DNA from: Sphingomonas glacialis
Lineage (GTDB): Bacteria > Pseudomonadota > Alphaproteobacteria > Sphingomonadales > Sphingomonadaceae
Length of the DNA: 64,000 nt
Direction: 5' to 3'
Assembly (NCBI RefSeq): GCF_006439055.1
Contig: NZ_RCZC01000006.1
Location: forward strand, 110,994-174,993
Part shown: positions 28,500 to 37,800 of the stretch, piece by piece
Numbering within the stretch: position 1 is the stretch's first letter
Layout of the letters: each line of letters opens with the position of its first letter
Notes under the pieces: generated by a model
Database searches by the model: none
Seen by the model: only the letters and a program-made list of their open reading frames with translations
What the model was told of the DNA's origin: nothing
Translations under genes and position numbers: made by a program

Positions 28500-29250
28500 C
28501 GGCGAGCATCGCCTCGGTCTTGGGGATCGCAGCCGGCGTGCCGACGTCGAACCACAAGCCCTGATGGACGATGCCGAACGCGCGTCCCGTCTTGATCGCG
28601 CGATCCCAGAAGACGTTGGTCGAAAACGCGTCGCTCGGCGGATCGACGATCAGCCGCTTCGACAGCATCTGGATCCCGGTCCAGACATAGGGCGCCACCC
28701 GCCCCGCCTTGCGCCGCGCGATCCGCCCGACCGGGTCGAGATAGAAATCGCCGAGCCCGGCATTATGGTTGGCGCGCGCCTGCGGGATCATCAGCATGAG
28801 CACGTCCATCCGCGTATCGTCCCACGCGTCGGCCATGAGTTTGAGCGAATCGAGCGGCCCGTCGAGCCAGATATTGTCGGTGTTGACGCACAGGAACGGG
28901 TCGGCGTCGATCAGCGGCAGCGCCTTGACGAGCCCGCCGCCGGTCTCGAGCAGCTTGCCGCGCTCGTCCGAGATCGTCACCTCGAGGCCGTGCCCATTCA
29001 CCGCGAGATGCGCCTCGAGCATGTCGGCCATGTAATGCGTGTTGACCACGATCTTCGACACGCCCGCGCTGCGCAGATGGTCGAGCACATGGTCGATGAA
29101 GGTCGTCCCGCCGATCTTGATCAGCGGCTTGGGCCGCATCGCCGAGAGCGGGCGCATTCGCGTGCCGAGCCCCGCCGCCATCACCATCGCGGTGGTTGGC
29201 ACCTTAGCGTCCGAATCCGGCCGCAGGCGCAGCGTGCGCTTGGGCTGCAT
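28492..29250 (-). CDS. murU: N-acetylmuramate 1-phosphate uridylyltransferase MurU
   Basis: A 252-residue nucleotidyltransferase. AAGLGTRMRPLSAMRPKPL is the GlmU/RmlA-type nucleotide loop; NTDNIWLDG holds the metal-binding Asp. With AmgK it forms the shortcut from recycled MurNAc to UDP-MurNAc, which bypasses the fosfomycin target MurA in Pseudomonas and Caulobacter. The start overlaps the amgK stop by one base (TGATG). Assignment as MurU rather than another sugar nucleotidyltransferase rests on the amgK neighbour. Confidence 0.9.
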   Translation of the reverse strand: MQPKRTLRLRPDSDAKVPTTAMVMAAGLGTRMRPLSAMRPKPLIKIGGTTFIDHVLDHLRSAGVSKIVVNTHYMADMLEAHLAVNGHGLEVTISDERGKLLETGGGLVKALPLIDADPFLCVNTDNIWLDGPLDSLKLMADAWDDTRMDVLMLMIPQARANHNAGLGDFYLDPVGRIARRKAGRVAPYVWTGIQMLSKRLIVDPPSDAFSTNVFWDRAIKTGRAFGIVHQGLWFDVGTPAAIPKTEAMLADG

Positions 29251-30251
29251 CACGCCGCGGCGCTCGTCGCGACCTGCAGCGGGTCGCCGCGCAGCTCGGC
29301 CGGCAGCGTCGCGTCGAACCACGCCTTGACCGGCGCGAGTGCGGGATGCGCGAGGTCGCGCTCGAGATAGCGCCACACGCGCGGGCAGAGCCCGGCGTAA
29401 CGCGGCTTGCCGTCGCGCTGCCACAGCCGCGTGAAGATGCCGACGATCTTGGCATTCCGCTGCGCACCGAGCACGTGATAGGCCGTGTCGAACGCGTCAC
29501 CCGCGCCCGTCGCCGTCTTGTACCGCGCCAACATCTCGGCCTCCACGCTCTCATCGACATCGCGCCGCGCATCCTGCAGCAACGAGACGAGGTCATAAGC
29601 GGGATGCCCGACCAGCGCATCCTGGAAATCGAGCAGGCCGAGCGTACGCTCGCACGTCCCGCCGCGGATCATCATCAGATTTTCGCTATGATAATCGCGC
29701 AGCACGGTGACGCCCGGTTCGGCGAGCACGGGCGCGAAGACCGCGTCCCATGCTGCGTCATAGCGCGCCTGATCGGGCGTGACGCCGACCGCGGAGCAAT
29801 ACCATTCGGTCAACAGGCCGACCTCGCGGTGGAGCACCGCGCGGTCGTAAGGCGGCACCGGGGCCGCGGGCAATCCGTGGAGCCGCACCAGCGTATCGAT
29901 CGCGGTGCCATAGAGAGAGGATCCCCGCGCGGCATCGGCGTCGAGCGTCTCGCGCATCTGGACGTCGCCGAAATCCTCGAGCAGCACCAGCCCCTGGTCG
30001 AGATCGACCGCGTCGATCGTCGGCGCGGTAAAGCCGTGCTCGCCGAGCCAGCGCGCGATCGCGATGAAGTCGCGCGGATCCTCGTGCGGCGGCGGCGCGT
30101 CCATCAGGATCGCGCTGCGCGCCCCGTCGCGCACGCGGAAATAGCGCCGGAACGACGCATCGCCCGCGACCGGAAGAATCGCCGCGCCGCCCCAGCCATG
30201 CGCCGCGAGAAACGCCGGCGCGCCGGACGGTGGAATCATATCTGCTGCCAT
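29250..30251 (-). CDS. amgK: Anomeric MurNAc/GlcNAc kinase AmgK
   Basis: A 333-residue kinase of the aminoglycoside phosphotransferase fold. GDASFRRYFRV is the N-lobe; LRDYHSENLM and LLDFQDALVGHPAYDL are the catalytic and metal-binding loops. It would phosphorylate recycled MurNAc at carbon 1 for MurU. The start at 30251 is favoured by GGAG 6 nt upstream and overlaps tsaE by 16 nt; an alternative ATG at 30239 makes an ATGA overlap with the tsaE stop. Confidence 0.9.
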   Translation of the reverse strand: MAADMIPPSGAPAFLAAHGWGGAAILPVAGDASFRRYFRVRDGARSAILMDAPPPHEDPRDFIAIARWLGEHGFTAPTIDAVDLDQGLVLLEDFGDVQMRETLDADAARGSSLYGTAIDTLVRLHGLPAAPVPPYDRAVLHREVGLLTEWYCSAVGVTPDQARYDAAWDAVFAPVLAEPGVTVLRDYHSENLMMIRGGTCERTLGLLDFQDALVGHPAYDLVSLLQDARRDVDESVEAEMLARYKTATGAGDAFDTAYHVLGAQRNAKIVGIFTRLWQRDGKPRYAGLCPRVWRYLERDLAHPALAPVKAWFDATLPAELRGDPLQVATSAAA

Positions 30252-30676
30252 CGCGCTCTCCAGCCAGCGGGTACGCTGGCTGTCAAGCGGCGGGTGCCGT
30301 CGGGGAGCATCTCGAGCGCCAGCGCGAGCGCCTCGGGCCACCAGCCGGGCGCGCGTTCGGGCCATTCGATCAGCAGCACCGAATCGCCCGCCGCGTCGTC
30401 GAGGCCCAGTTCCTCGATCTCGTCGGGATCATCGATGCGATAGAGATCGACGTGCAGCACGGGCAAGCGCACTTCGGGCGGCGCATACGGCTGGACGATC
30501 GCAAAGCTCGGCGACGGCGCCTCCCCCGGCAGCCCGAGCGCGGCGAGCAGTCCCCGCGCGATACTCGTCTTGCCCGCGCCGAGCGTCCCCGACAGCGTGA
30601 TGACGTCGCCCGGCGCGACGAGCGTCGCGAGGCGCGCGCCCAGCGCCTCGCTGGCCTGCGGATCGGCAAGGATCAT
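30236..30676 (-). CDS. tsaE: tRNA t6A synthesis ATPase TsaE
   Basis: A 146-residue P-loop ATPase (GTLGAGKTSIARGL) of the TsaBDE complex that makes threonylcarbamoyladenosine at position 37 of ANN-decoding tRNAs. HVDLYRIDDPDEIEELGLDD is the family signature. The gene is essential in many bacteria. Its ATG is preceded by a single base after the stop of the toxin gene ccdB (TGAAATG), so it appears coupled to ccdB translation. tsaB lies elsewhere, at 48.6 kb. Confidence 0.95.
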   Translation of the reverse strand: MILADPQASEALGARLATLVAPGDVITLSGTLGAGKTSIARGLLAALGLPGEAPSPSFAIVQPYAPPEVRLPVLHVDLYRIDDPDEIEELGLDDAAGDSVLLIEWPERAPGWWPEALALALEMLPDGTRRLTASVPAGWRARWQQI

Positions 30677-30677
30677 T

Positions 30678-30977
30678 TCAATAGCCCGTCAGCAGCATGT
30701 CGATTGCATTCATGATCTCGAAGCGATGCGCTGCAAACGAGCCGACCGTTTGCCCAAGCTCGCGCAAAAGAACCGTAGCGGCATTTTGCGGCAGCAGCAC
30801 GAAACGCTGGTTCTCGAATTCCAGCACCGGATTGAGGTGTGTCACCGGCGCAGGCACGATGTCGCGCGGTAACGCGGGCACGACAAAGCGCGTGCTGAGC
30901 CGCGAGAGCGCGTCCGCCTGGCAATCCACCAGCAGGCCCGGTCCGCCGCGCCGCGCGAACATGTCGAACTGTGCCAT
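30678..30977 (-). CDS. ccdB: CcdB-family gyrase-poison toxin
   Basis: A 99-residue CcdB homologue, close to the 101 residues of the F-plasmid toxin, with the same layout: MAQFDMFARRGGPGLLVDCQ, then RFVVPAL and LNPVLEFENQRFVLLP, ending in NAIDMLLTGY. Family members trap DNA gyrase and cause DNA breaks. The C-terminal Trp-Gly-Ile needed for killing in F CcdB is Thr-Gly-Tyr here, so toxicity is uncertain. The start overlaps the ccdA stop (TGATG), and the stop is one base from the tsaE ATG. Confidence 0.88.
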   Translation of the reverse strand: MAQFDMFARRGGPGLLVDCQADALSRLSTRFVVPALPRDIVPAPVTHLNPVLEFENQRFVLLPQNAATVLLRELGQTVGSFAAHRFEIMNAIDMLLTGY

Positions 30978-31234
30978 CAGAACATCCGATGTTCGGCGAG
31001 CGGAATGCCATTCTCCTCGATCCACGCGTTATACGCATCGATCGCGCCGCGATTTTCCTCCTGCCAGCGCCTGCTGCGCTCGTCCGAAACCTGCTTGGCC
31101 AAACCTTCTTCGCAGGCGCGCGAAACGTTGATGCCGTAAGCCTTGGCCGCCTCGACCAGCTTGGTGTCGAGCGAAATGTTCGTCGCGCGCCGCACCGCGG
31201 GGGCCTCTTCACGCCGGGTCGATCGAGCGGCCAT
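30977..31234 (-). CDS. ccdA: CcdA-family antitoxin
   Basis: An 85-residue antitoxin with an N-terminal ribbon-helix-helix DNA-binding part (RRATNISLDTKLVEAAKAYG, NVSRACEEGL) and a C-terminal toxin-binding tail (RRWQEENRGAIDAYNAWIEE) that aligns well with F-plasmid CcdA. GGAGG lies 6 nt before the ATG at 31234. It would repress its own promoter at the palindrome 31251-31271, together with CcdB. Confidence 0.9.
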   Translation of the reverse strand: MAARSTRREEAPAVRRATNISLDTKLVEAAKAYGINVSRACEEGLAKQVSDERSRRWQEENRGAIDAYNAWIEENGIPLAEHRMF

Positions 31235-31250
31235 GTGCAACCTCCAAGTA

Positions 31251-31287
31251 ATGCGCACCTTATATGCGCATCCCCGCACCCAAGCAA
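31251..31287 (-). promoter_or_regulatory. ccdAB promoter with operator over the -10 box
   Basis: On the minus strand, TTGCTT (31287-31282), 17 bp, then TATAAG (31264-31259) form a good sigma-70-type promoter. The -10 lies within a perfect inverted repeat, ATGCGCA and TGCGCAT separated by 7 bp (31251-31271), which suits binding by the ribbon-helix-helix dimer of CcdA. The -35 begins 2 bp after the divL stop codon. It would also supply transcription to tsaE and the genes beyond. Confidence 0.75.
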
Positions 31288-31289
31288 CG

Positions 31290-33641
31290 TCAGCCCCGCG
31301 GTAAGCTGACGGTGATCAGCGTCCCCTGCCCCGGCTCGGACACCAAATCGATCGTCCCGCCATGCGCCTCGACGAACTGCTTGGCGAGCGGCAGGCCGAG
31401 CCCCAGAGCGCGCTCGCCGTCGCGCGTGATGCCGGGTTGGCCGAAGCGATCGAACGCGCGCGCGACCGCCTGCGTGGTCATCCCCGCACCATCGTCCGAC
31501 ACGACGATCCGTGCGCCCTCGGCGGCCCCATCGACATGCAGCAGGATCCGCCCGCCCTCGGGCGTGCCCGACACGGCGTGGCGCAACAGATGCTCAACGA
31601 CTTGCTGGAGCCGTTTCGCGTCGCCGGCAATCTCGCCGGTCGAGGGCAAGATCTCGACCGCGAAATCGAGCTTGCGCTTGGCCGCGAGCGGCGCGACGGC
31701 ATCGGCGGCGGCGCGCGCGAGCGGCTCGAGCGCGACCGGGTGCATTTCGAGCGCCGGCGTGCGGCCCTCGGCCTGCGTCAGGTCGAGCACTTCGTCGACC
31801 AGCATGCCCAACCGCTCGACCGATTCGAGGATCGCCTCGACATAACCGACCGCCGCCTTGCTGAGCTTGCCGGCATAGCCCTCATGCAGCATCTCGGCGA
31901 ACCCGCTGATCGAGGTCAGCGGCGTGCGCAGCTCATAGCTCATCGTCGCGACGAACGCGGTCTTGATCCGGTCGGCCGCCTCGAGCGCCTCGTTGCGATC
32001 GCGCAGGACGGTCTCGATCCGGCGGCTGTCGGAAATGTCGAGCATCGTGAACAGCCCGTTGCCATCAGGCAGCGGCACCGCGGCGAATTCGAAATGCCGC
32101 CCGTCGGCAAAGGCGACGCGCCCGCCGCGCTGCTGCCGCTCGACCGTCGCCGCGCGCACCAGATCGCTGATCAGCACCGCGCGCTCAGGGTTGGACAATT
32201 GCCGCGCGGCGCGCTCGGCGAGCGCATCGACGCGCGGATGCGTCGCGAGGAAGGCCTCGTCGAACCCCCAGGTCGCGCGGAACTTGTTGTTCCACAATTG
32301 CAGCCGGCCATCGGCAGCGAACACGCCGAGCGCCTCGTGCAGATTCTCGAAGGTCGCGGTGCGCACGCGCAGCAGCGTGTCGCGTGCGCTGGCAAGCTGG
32401 ACCTCCTCGGTCCGATCCTCGAAGATCATCAGCAGCCCGCCATCGGGCAATGGCTGCGCGACGACGCGAAGATGCACGCCGCCCGGCAGGTGCCATTCCT
32501 CCTCCTCGCCGCCGCCCGCCAGGAACCAGTCGCGCCGCTCGGCCTTCCAGCCGGGGAAATCGCGCACTTCGGGGAGCCGCTTGGTCTCGCGCATCCGTTC
32601 GAGCACGCGGTCGAACTCGGGACGATCGGCGAGCCACTCGGCCTTCATCGCGAACAGCCGACGGAACGGCTGGTTGCAGAATACGAGCGAGCGGTCGGCA
32701 GCGAACTGCACCACCCCCGCCGAGAGCCGATCGAGCATCGCACGCTGCGCATCGTCGAACCGCTTGAGCCGCGCGCGCGCCTGTTCGAGATCCTCGATGT
32801 CGATCGCGAAGCCCGCCACGCCGCCGGTCGACAGCGGTGCATCGAACACGCGCAGCATCCGCCGCTCGCCGTGGATCGTCGCGGGCATCGCCTGGCTCTG
32901 CACCGCCTGCGCGTCGCGCGCGCGCACCGCATTGGCGAGCGGCCCGCCCATCCCCGATCCCTCGACCAGTTCGACCCCGCGCGTGACGACATCCTCGGCC
33001 GAGGCCCCATCGACCGCGTCGACATAATGCGAATTGACCATCGCGAGCCGCAGGTCGGCGCCGCGATACCACATCGGCATCGGGGCGGCCTGGATCACCC
33101 CGCTCAATTCCTCGTACAGCGTCGTCGCATAGCCGACCGCAGCGCCGAGCCGGACGATCTCGGCCTCGCTCTCGGTCGCGTCGAACACCCAGAGGATCAC
33201 CCCGCCCGGCGCCTGCACCTCGCGCGCGGCGCGGCTGCCGCGGATCATCAGCGCGCGGTCGGAGCCTTGCGCACGCACCGTGCGCGAAAAGCCGCGCCCC
33301 GATTTCTGCGCGGACATGACGTCGGCGGCGAGTGCCGCGGCATCCTCGGCGGTAAGCCCGGCCTCGGCCTGCGCGAGGTCATCTAGATAGCGCGGCGGCG
33401 TCGCCAGCCCGAGCCACGACGCCAGCCGCGCGCTGCAATCGACCCGTCCATCGGCACGCACGACCATCGCCAGCGCGGGGGCCGTGGCGAGCATCGCGCT
33501 CAACCGGGCGTTGGTGACGATCGCATCGGACGCGGCCCGCCGTGCGCGCAAGCCGGTGTACAGCACCCAGCCGGTCCCGCCGATAAACACGGCGAGTGCG
33601 ACCCCGATCAAGATTGTTGCAACGTCGCCACTTCCAAACAT
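31290..33641 (-). CDS. divL: DivL-type sensor pseudokinase, Tyr at phosphoacceptor site
   Basis: A 783-residue protein with an N-terminal membrane helix (VATILIGVALAVFIGGTGWV), a long multi-PAS region (about 60-520), a dimerisation/phosphoacceptor domain and an ATPase-like domain. The H-box reads MSYELRTPLTS: Tyr569 replaces the usual His, the hallmark of Caulobacter DivL (Tyr550, 769 residues). The N-box also departs from consensus (HLLRHAVSGTP), whereas DDGAGM and GLGLPLAKQF are kept. DivL controls CckA and asymmetric division rather than acting as a normal kinase. It heads the cluster that continues with tsaE, with ccdAB inserted between. Confidence 0.92.
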   Translation of the reverse strand: MFGSGDVATILIGVALAVFIGGTGWVLYTGLRARRAASDAIVTNARLSAMLATAPALAMVVRADGRVDCSARLASWLGLATPPRYLDDLAQAEAGLTAEDAAALAADVMSAQKSGRGFSRTVRAQGSDRALMIRGSRAAREVQAPGGVILWVFDATESEAEIVRLGAAVGYATTLYEELSGVIQAAPMPMWYRGADLRLAMVNSHYVDAVDGASAEDVVTRGVELVEGSGMGGPLANAVRARDAQAVQSQAMPATIHGERRMLRVFDAPLSTGGVAGFAIDIEDLEQARARLKRFDDAQRAMLDRLSAGVVQFAADRSLVFCNQPFRRLFAMKAEWLADRPEFDRVLERMRETKRLPEVRDFPGWKAERRDWFLAGGGEEEEWHLPGGVHLRVVAQPLPDGGLLMIFEDRTEEVQLASARDTLLRVRTATFENLHEALGVFAADGRLQLWNNKFRATWGFDEAFLATHPRVDALAERAARQLSNPERAVLISDLVRAATVERQQRGGRVAFADGRHFEFAAVPLPDGNGLFTMLDISDSRRIETVLRDRNEALEAADRIKTAFVATMSYELRTPLTSISGFAEMLHEGYAGKLSKAAVGYVEAILESVERLGMLVDEVLDLTQAEGRTPALEMHPVALEPLARAAADAVAPLAAKRKLDFAVEILPSTGEIAGDAKRLQQVVEHLLRHAVSGTPEGGRILLHVDGAAEGARIVVSDDGAGMTTQAVARAFDRFGQPGITRDGERALGLGLPLAKQFVEAHGGTIDLVSEPGQGTLITVSLPRG

Positions 33642-33799
33642 TCCCGCAAGGGTAGCGGTAGCGGGCGTGGTTCCCAACCCCCAGCGGGTGCGCGCAAAGA
33701 ATAAAACTGAGGCGTACCGTAATCGCATGGTCGAACGACCGGCTGCATCTTCGACTTTCCGAAAGGGCCAGCGGCGAGCGCCGCTATCCTACGGCGATA

Positions 33800-34723
33800 T
33801 TACAGCGTCAGTCGTGATTTACGGATCCAGCGCGATGCGACCAGTTTTTCTCCGGCCGAGACAACCATGCCTTCATGCAGGGTCATCGGATCAGGCTGCC
33901 CGTCCTCGAGCAGATTATAGAAGAGCAACGCATCACCCTTTTGCGCCCGGACTTTGAGGCCGATCTTCGGGAAGTGGGTTTCGCCACCGCGATAGCCGTC
34001 ATTCAGGTAGACGAGCATCGTCGCGAGGCGCTGATTGTCGACCCGGGGCAACGTGTCGAGATGCGCCCGATATTGTTGCCCGGGGCGATAGCGCAGCACC
34101 GTCAAGGGTTCACCGGCGAGCACGTCGGTTTGGCTCGCTGCCGCGATCCGGCGGTTGATCGCGTGGATCGCTGGCTGTTCGAGCGCCAGCGGAAACGCTG
34201 CCACGTTCGAGGTGCGGATGGGGTCCGGGATCTGTTGGCGCGTTACCGGATGCACGACGAGGGCCGGTTGAAAGCGCGGCGTGGCACGGGCGACGAGATA
34301 GTCCGCCTCCGCGTTGCTGAGGAATCCCCGGAAAAGCAGGATCCGCGGCGTTGTGCTGAGCTGCTCGCCGACGAGCGACGTCGGTCCCGCTCCCGTGTCA
34401 TCGAGCGCCATGGCGGCGATTAGCGCAAGCTGCTCGGCCGCATCCGGATCGGCCCGATCCGCCTCCAGCAGCCGCAGTGCCCCCGGCCAGTCCGACGCGC
34501 CACCTGTGCCATTGGCGACGAACGCCCGGTATACCGCCGCCGCGGCCTGCTCTCCCGCTGCTGCCGCTTGCGCGAAATAGCCGCGCGCGCGCGGCAGATC
34601 GCGCGGCACGTCGCGGCCCACAAGGTACAAGCGCGCAAGCTCGAGCAACGCCGCACCGCTGCCAGCAGTCGCCTCACGCTCGAGCGCGACCAGCCATGCA
34701 GGCGGGGGTGGATTAGCAGGCAT
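33800..34723 (-). CDS. Prolyl 4-hydroxylase-like 2OG-Fe(II) oxygenase with Sel1-like N-terminus
   Basis: A 307-residue protein. Residues 20-75 form Sel1/TPR-like helices (ALLELARLYLVGRDVPRDL). The C-terminal P4Hc domain has HLDTLP (first Fe ligands), the HFPKIGLKV strand and a distal HEGMVVSAGEKLVASRW with His and a 2-oxoglutarate-binding Lys. It would hydroxylate a peptide or other substrate using 2-oxoglutarate and oxygen. GGAG 7 nt upstream supports the ATG at 34723. It lies downstream of a TonB-dependent receptor, with a terminator between them. Confidence 0.88.
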   Translation of the reverse strand: MPANPPPPAWLVALEREATAGSGAALLELARLYLVGRDVPRDLPRARGYFAQAAAAGEQAAAAVYRAFVANGTGGASDWPGALRLLEADRADPDAAEQLALIAAMALDDTGAGPTSLVGEQLSTTPRILLFRGFLSNAEADYLVARATPRFQPALVVHPVTRQQIPDPIRTSNVAAFPLALEQPAIHAINRRIAAASQTDVLAGEPLTVLRYRPGQQYRAHLDTLPRVDNQRLATMLVYLNDGYRGGETHFPKIGLKVRAQKGDALLFYNLLEDGQPDPMTLHEGMVVSAGEKLVASRWIRKSRLTL

Positions 34724-34753
34724 CTTCAACTCCCATGCCACACGCGCTTCCCG

Positions 34754-34785
34754 AAAAAAAAGGGCCGCCGCTTTCGCGGCGACCC
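34754..34785 (-). terminator. Rho-independent terminator of the TonB-dependent receptor gene
   Basis: On the minus strand a 10-bp stem (arms 34776-34785 and 34762-34771, one mismatch) with a GAAA loop is followed directly by eight T (34761-34754). It begins 26 nt after the receptor stop codon. This is a textbook intrinsic terminator and it separates the receptor from the hydroxylase gene. Confidence 0.93.
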
Positions 34786-34810
34786 AAAGTGTCGTTCCAA
34801 TCGAAGCCGA

Positions 34811-37800
34811 TCAGAAGTTCGCGGTCACGCCTGCGTACATGCGACGACCGATATTGTCGAAGATCGCCGTGCCGCCGCCGATGCCGGTCGAGCCGTATGG
34901 CGGCTGCCGATCGAAGGCATTGTCCACGCCGATGTAGAAGGTCGACTTCGGCGTCACGTTCACGCCCAACCGGAAGTCGTGATAATCGACCGCCGGGTAG
35001 TAGTTGTTGGGATACTGGTTCGGGTTGGTCGGCGCGCGACCCTGAACCGAGTTCACCGTCTCGTAATCGCCGATCAGCTGCGGCGAGATATAGCGGACCT
35101 GATAGTTCATGAAGAGCTTGCTGTAGGTGAACCCGAAGCTCGCGTTGACCCGGTCCTTCGGCAGACCGACGGTCGTGTTGTAGCGCGTGACATAGGTCGG
35201 ATCGGTCGGGTCCGTGAACGCGTCGTTCAGGATCGAATGGCTCCACACGACATGCACCGTGGCGCCAAAGTCCCCGAACTTGTGGCGATAGGTGACGTCG
35301 GTGTTGATGCCGCGCGCCTGAAGCTTGGCGTAGTTGAGCGACGAGGCCAAGAGGCTGCCCTCGATGATGCGGAACGCCTCCTCGCCGGCCGGACCACCGG
35401 CGGCACCGGCACGCTTGAACTGGCCGCAGAACTGGTTGTTCGGGTTTGCCAGATCGTAGCACTGATCGACGATCGTCTGGCCATCCACCGACTGGATGAC
35501 GTTGTCGACCTTGATGTCATAGTAATCGACGCTCACGACAAGGTCACGCACCGGCTGAAGCACGACACCAGCGGTGATCGAGCGCGATTCTTCCGCCTTC
35601 AGATCAGGGTTGCCGCCGCTGCGGTACACCAGCGACTGGTTGTATGCATAGTTGTAGCCAGCCGGACGACCTGCGGCAGCGCAGTTTGCCGCGCGGTTGG
35701 CCGAACCCTCCGCGATATGATCCGCCGCGCAGGGATCGATGAAGCCCGGCGCGAAGTTCTGGCCCTGCGGCGTGTAAAGCTCGGCCAGGTTCGGCGCACG
35801 GACCGCGATGTTGTACGATCCGCGGAACGTCAGCTGGTCGATCGGCTTGTAGGTAGCGGTCGCGTTATACGTCCAGGTGGTGCCGGCCGAACCCTTATAA
35901 TCCGAAACGCGCGCGGCCGAACCGACCGTCAGTTCCTTGGCGAACGGCAGGTCGCGAAGCAACGGCAGCTGAACTTCGGCGAACGCTTCCTTCACCTCGA
36001 ACGAGGTCGGCGTGAAGTCAGGGATGGCGTTGTAGAAATAATAGCCGTTCGCGACTGCCGCATCCTGCTGATAGCGTGCGGTTTCACGACGGTATTCGCC
36101 ACCGATCGAGGCGCGGATCGGACCGCCCGGCAGGTTGAAGAACGCACCCGTATCGCCCGCGATCGAGCCCGAAATGTCGAGCTGCGTCAGCTTGCCATAC
36201 GCCGAGACCGAGTTGAGCAGATAGCTCTTGGCGGCCTGCGAGATGTTGCCGTTGCCGAACGGATTGATCGGAACGCAGGCGGCGATGTCCTGCGCCAGGT
36301 TGGCGGCGTTGCCGTTGAGATCGGCGCCGGCGCGTGCCGCGTTGATCTGCGAACCGCAGACGATCTGGCCCGATGCGTTACGCTGCGCGTCCATCGCGAG
36401 CAGGAAGCGCTGCGTGTTCATCACGCCCTCGAGACGGGTGTTCTCGATGAACTCGCCATAGTTCGCGGACACTTCGTAGTTGAGGTGGCTGCTGAGGTCG
36501 CCACGAACGCCACCGACGATGCGATACGTGTCACGCGTCGCCGACTCGGTGCGCGTCCCGAGGTCGGTCAGGTTGCGGCGCAGCGTGAAGCGCGTCGCAC
36601 CCGTGATGTTCGCCGGGTTCGCTCCACCGGCAACCATTGCCGAGATGATCTGGGCACGCGCCTGAGTCGACAGATACGGATTGTCGAGGCTCGGCCGCTC
36701 ATAGCTGGCGAGCGGTGCCGAATAGCCGAACGCGCTGCCGATCGTCGAACCGGTGATGAACGCCGGGCCCGAAGATCCCTGCCCGACCGACTTGGTGCGC
36801 ACGAAGCTGGCTTCGACGAACGGGACGAACGCCGACGACACTTCGAAATGGCCGACCAGATTTGCCGAATACCGATCGAGCTGCGGATAAAGCTGCAGCA
36901 GCGTGTTTTCACGGCCGGTGTTGCCGTTGCCGCCGACGAACGAGCTGCCCGAAGGATTGCCCGCGGTCGGTGCGAGACCGACGCGCGTGCCGGTCTGCTG
37001 CGTCAGCGTACCGTCCGGCTGGAACAGATAGTTGCAGGTGAATGCGCGTCCCTGCGAGTCGCGGCCGCATGCGCCCGTCGTGCTTCCGAATGCGACGAGG
37101 CCGCCGTCGGAAATCGTGCCGGTGCGACGATCGTTGAAGAACTGGTTGTTGGCAGGACCCGAAGTGTTCGCGCCGCCGGCCGAGTTCACCAGGACGAAAC
37201 CGTTGCTGCTGGCATAGTTCGAGCGGTCGGCAGCATAGAAGCTGTTCTGCCGCGCATATTCGAGATCGACCGCGATGTTGCCGCGGTCATCGGCGAAATT
37301 CTTGCCCGTCAGCAGGCTGGCATAATAGGAACCGGCATCGCCGTGCGGCGTGATGTTGCCCTGGCCACGAACCTGCAGGCCCTGGAAATGGTCCTTGAGG
37401 ATGAAGTTCACGACGCCTGCGATGGCGTCCGAACCATAGATCGCCGAGCTGCCGCCGGTGACGATGTCGACGCGGTCGATCAGGTCGCTCGGGATGGTGT
37501 TGATGTCGGTCGAAACCGCGTTGTTGAGCACGTCCGAAGCGACGTGACGGCGGCCGTTGACGAGGACCAGCGTGCGCTGCGTACCCAGACCGTAAAGATC
37601 GATCAGGTTGAGGCCGGCGGTGCCGAGAAAGCGGGTCGAGTTCGCCTGGCTGAACGTGTTGGCGGTGCCGGGCAGCTTGTTGAGCACTTCACCGATGTTG
37701 GTGGTGCCGGTCTGGAGCAATTCTGCAGCGCTGATCGAGTTGATCGGAACAGCCGACGCGCCGTTCGGATTGCGGATGCGCGATCCGGTGACGACGATTT

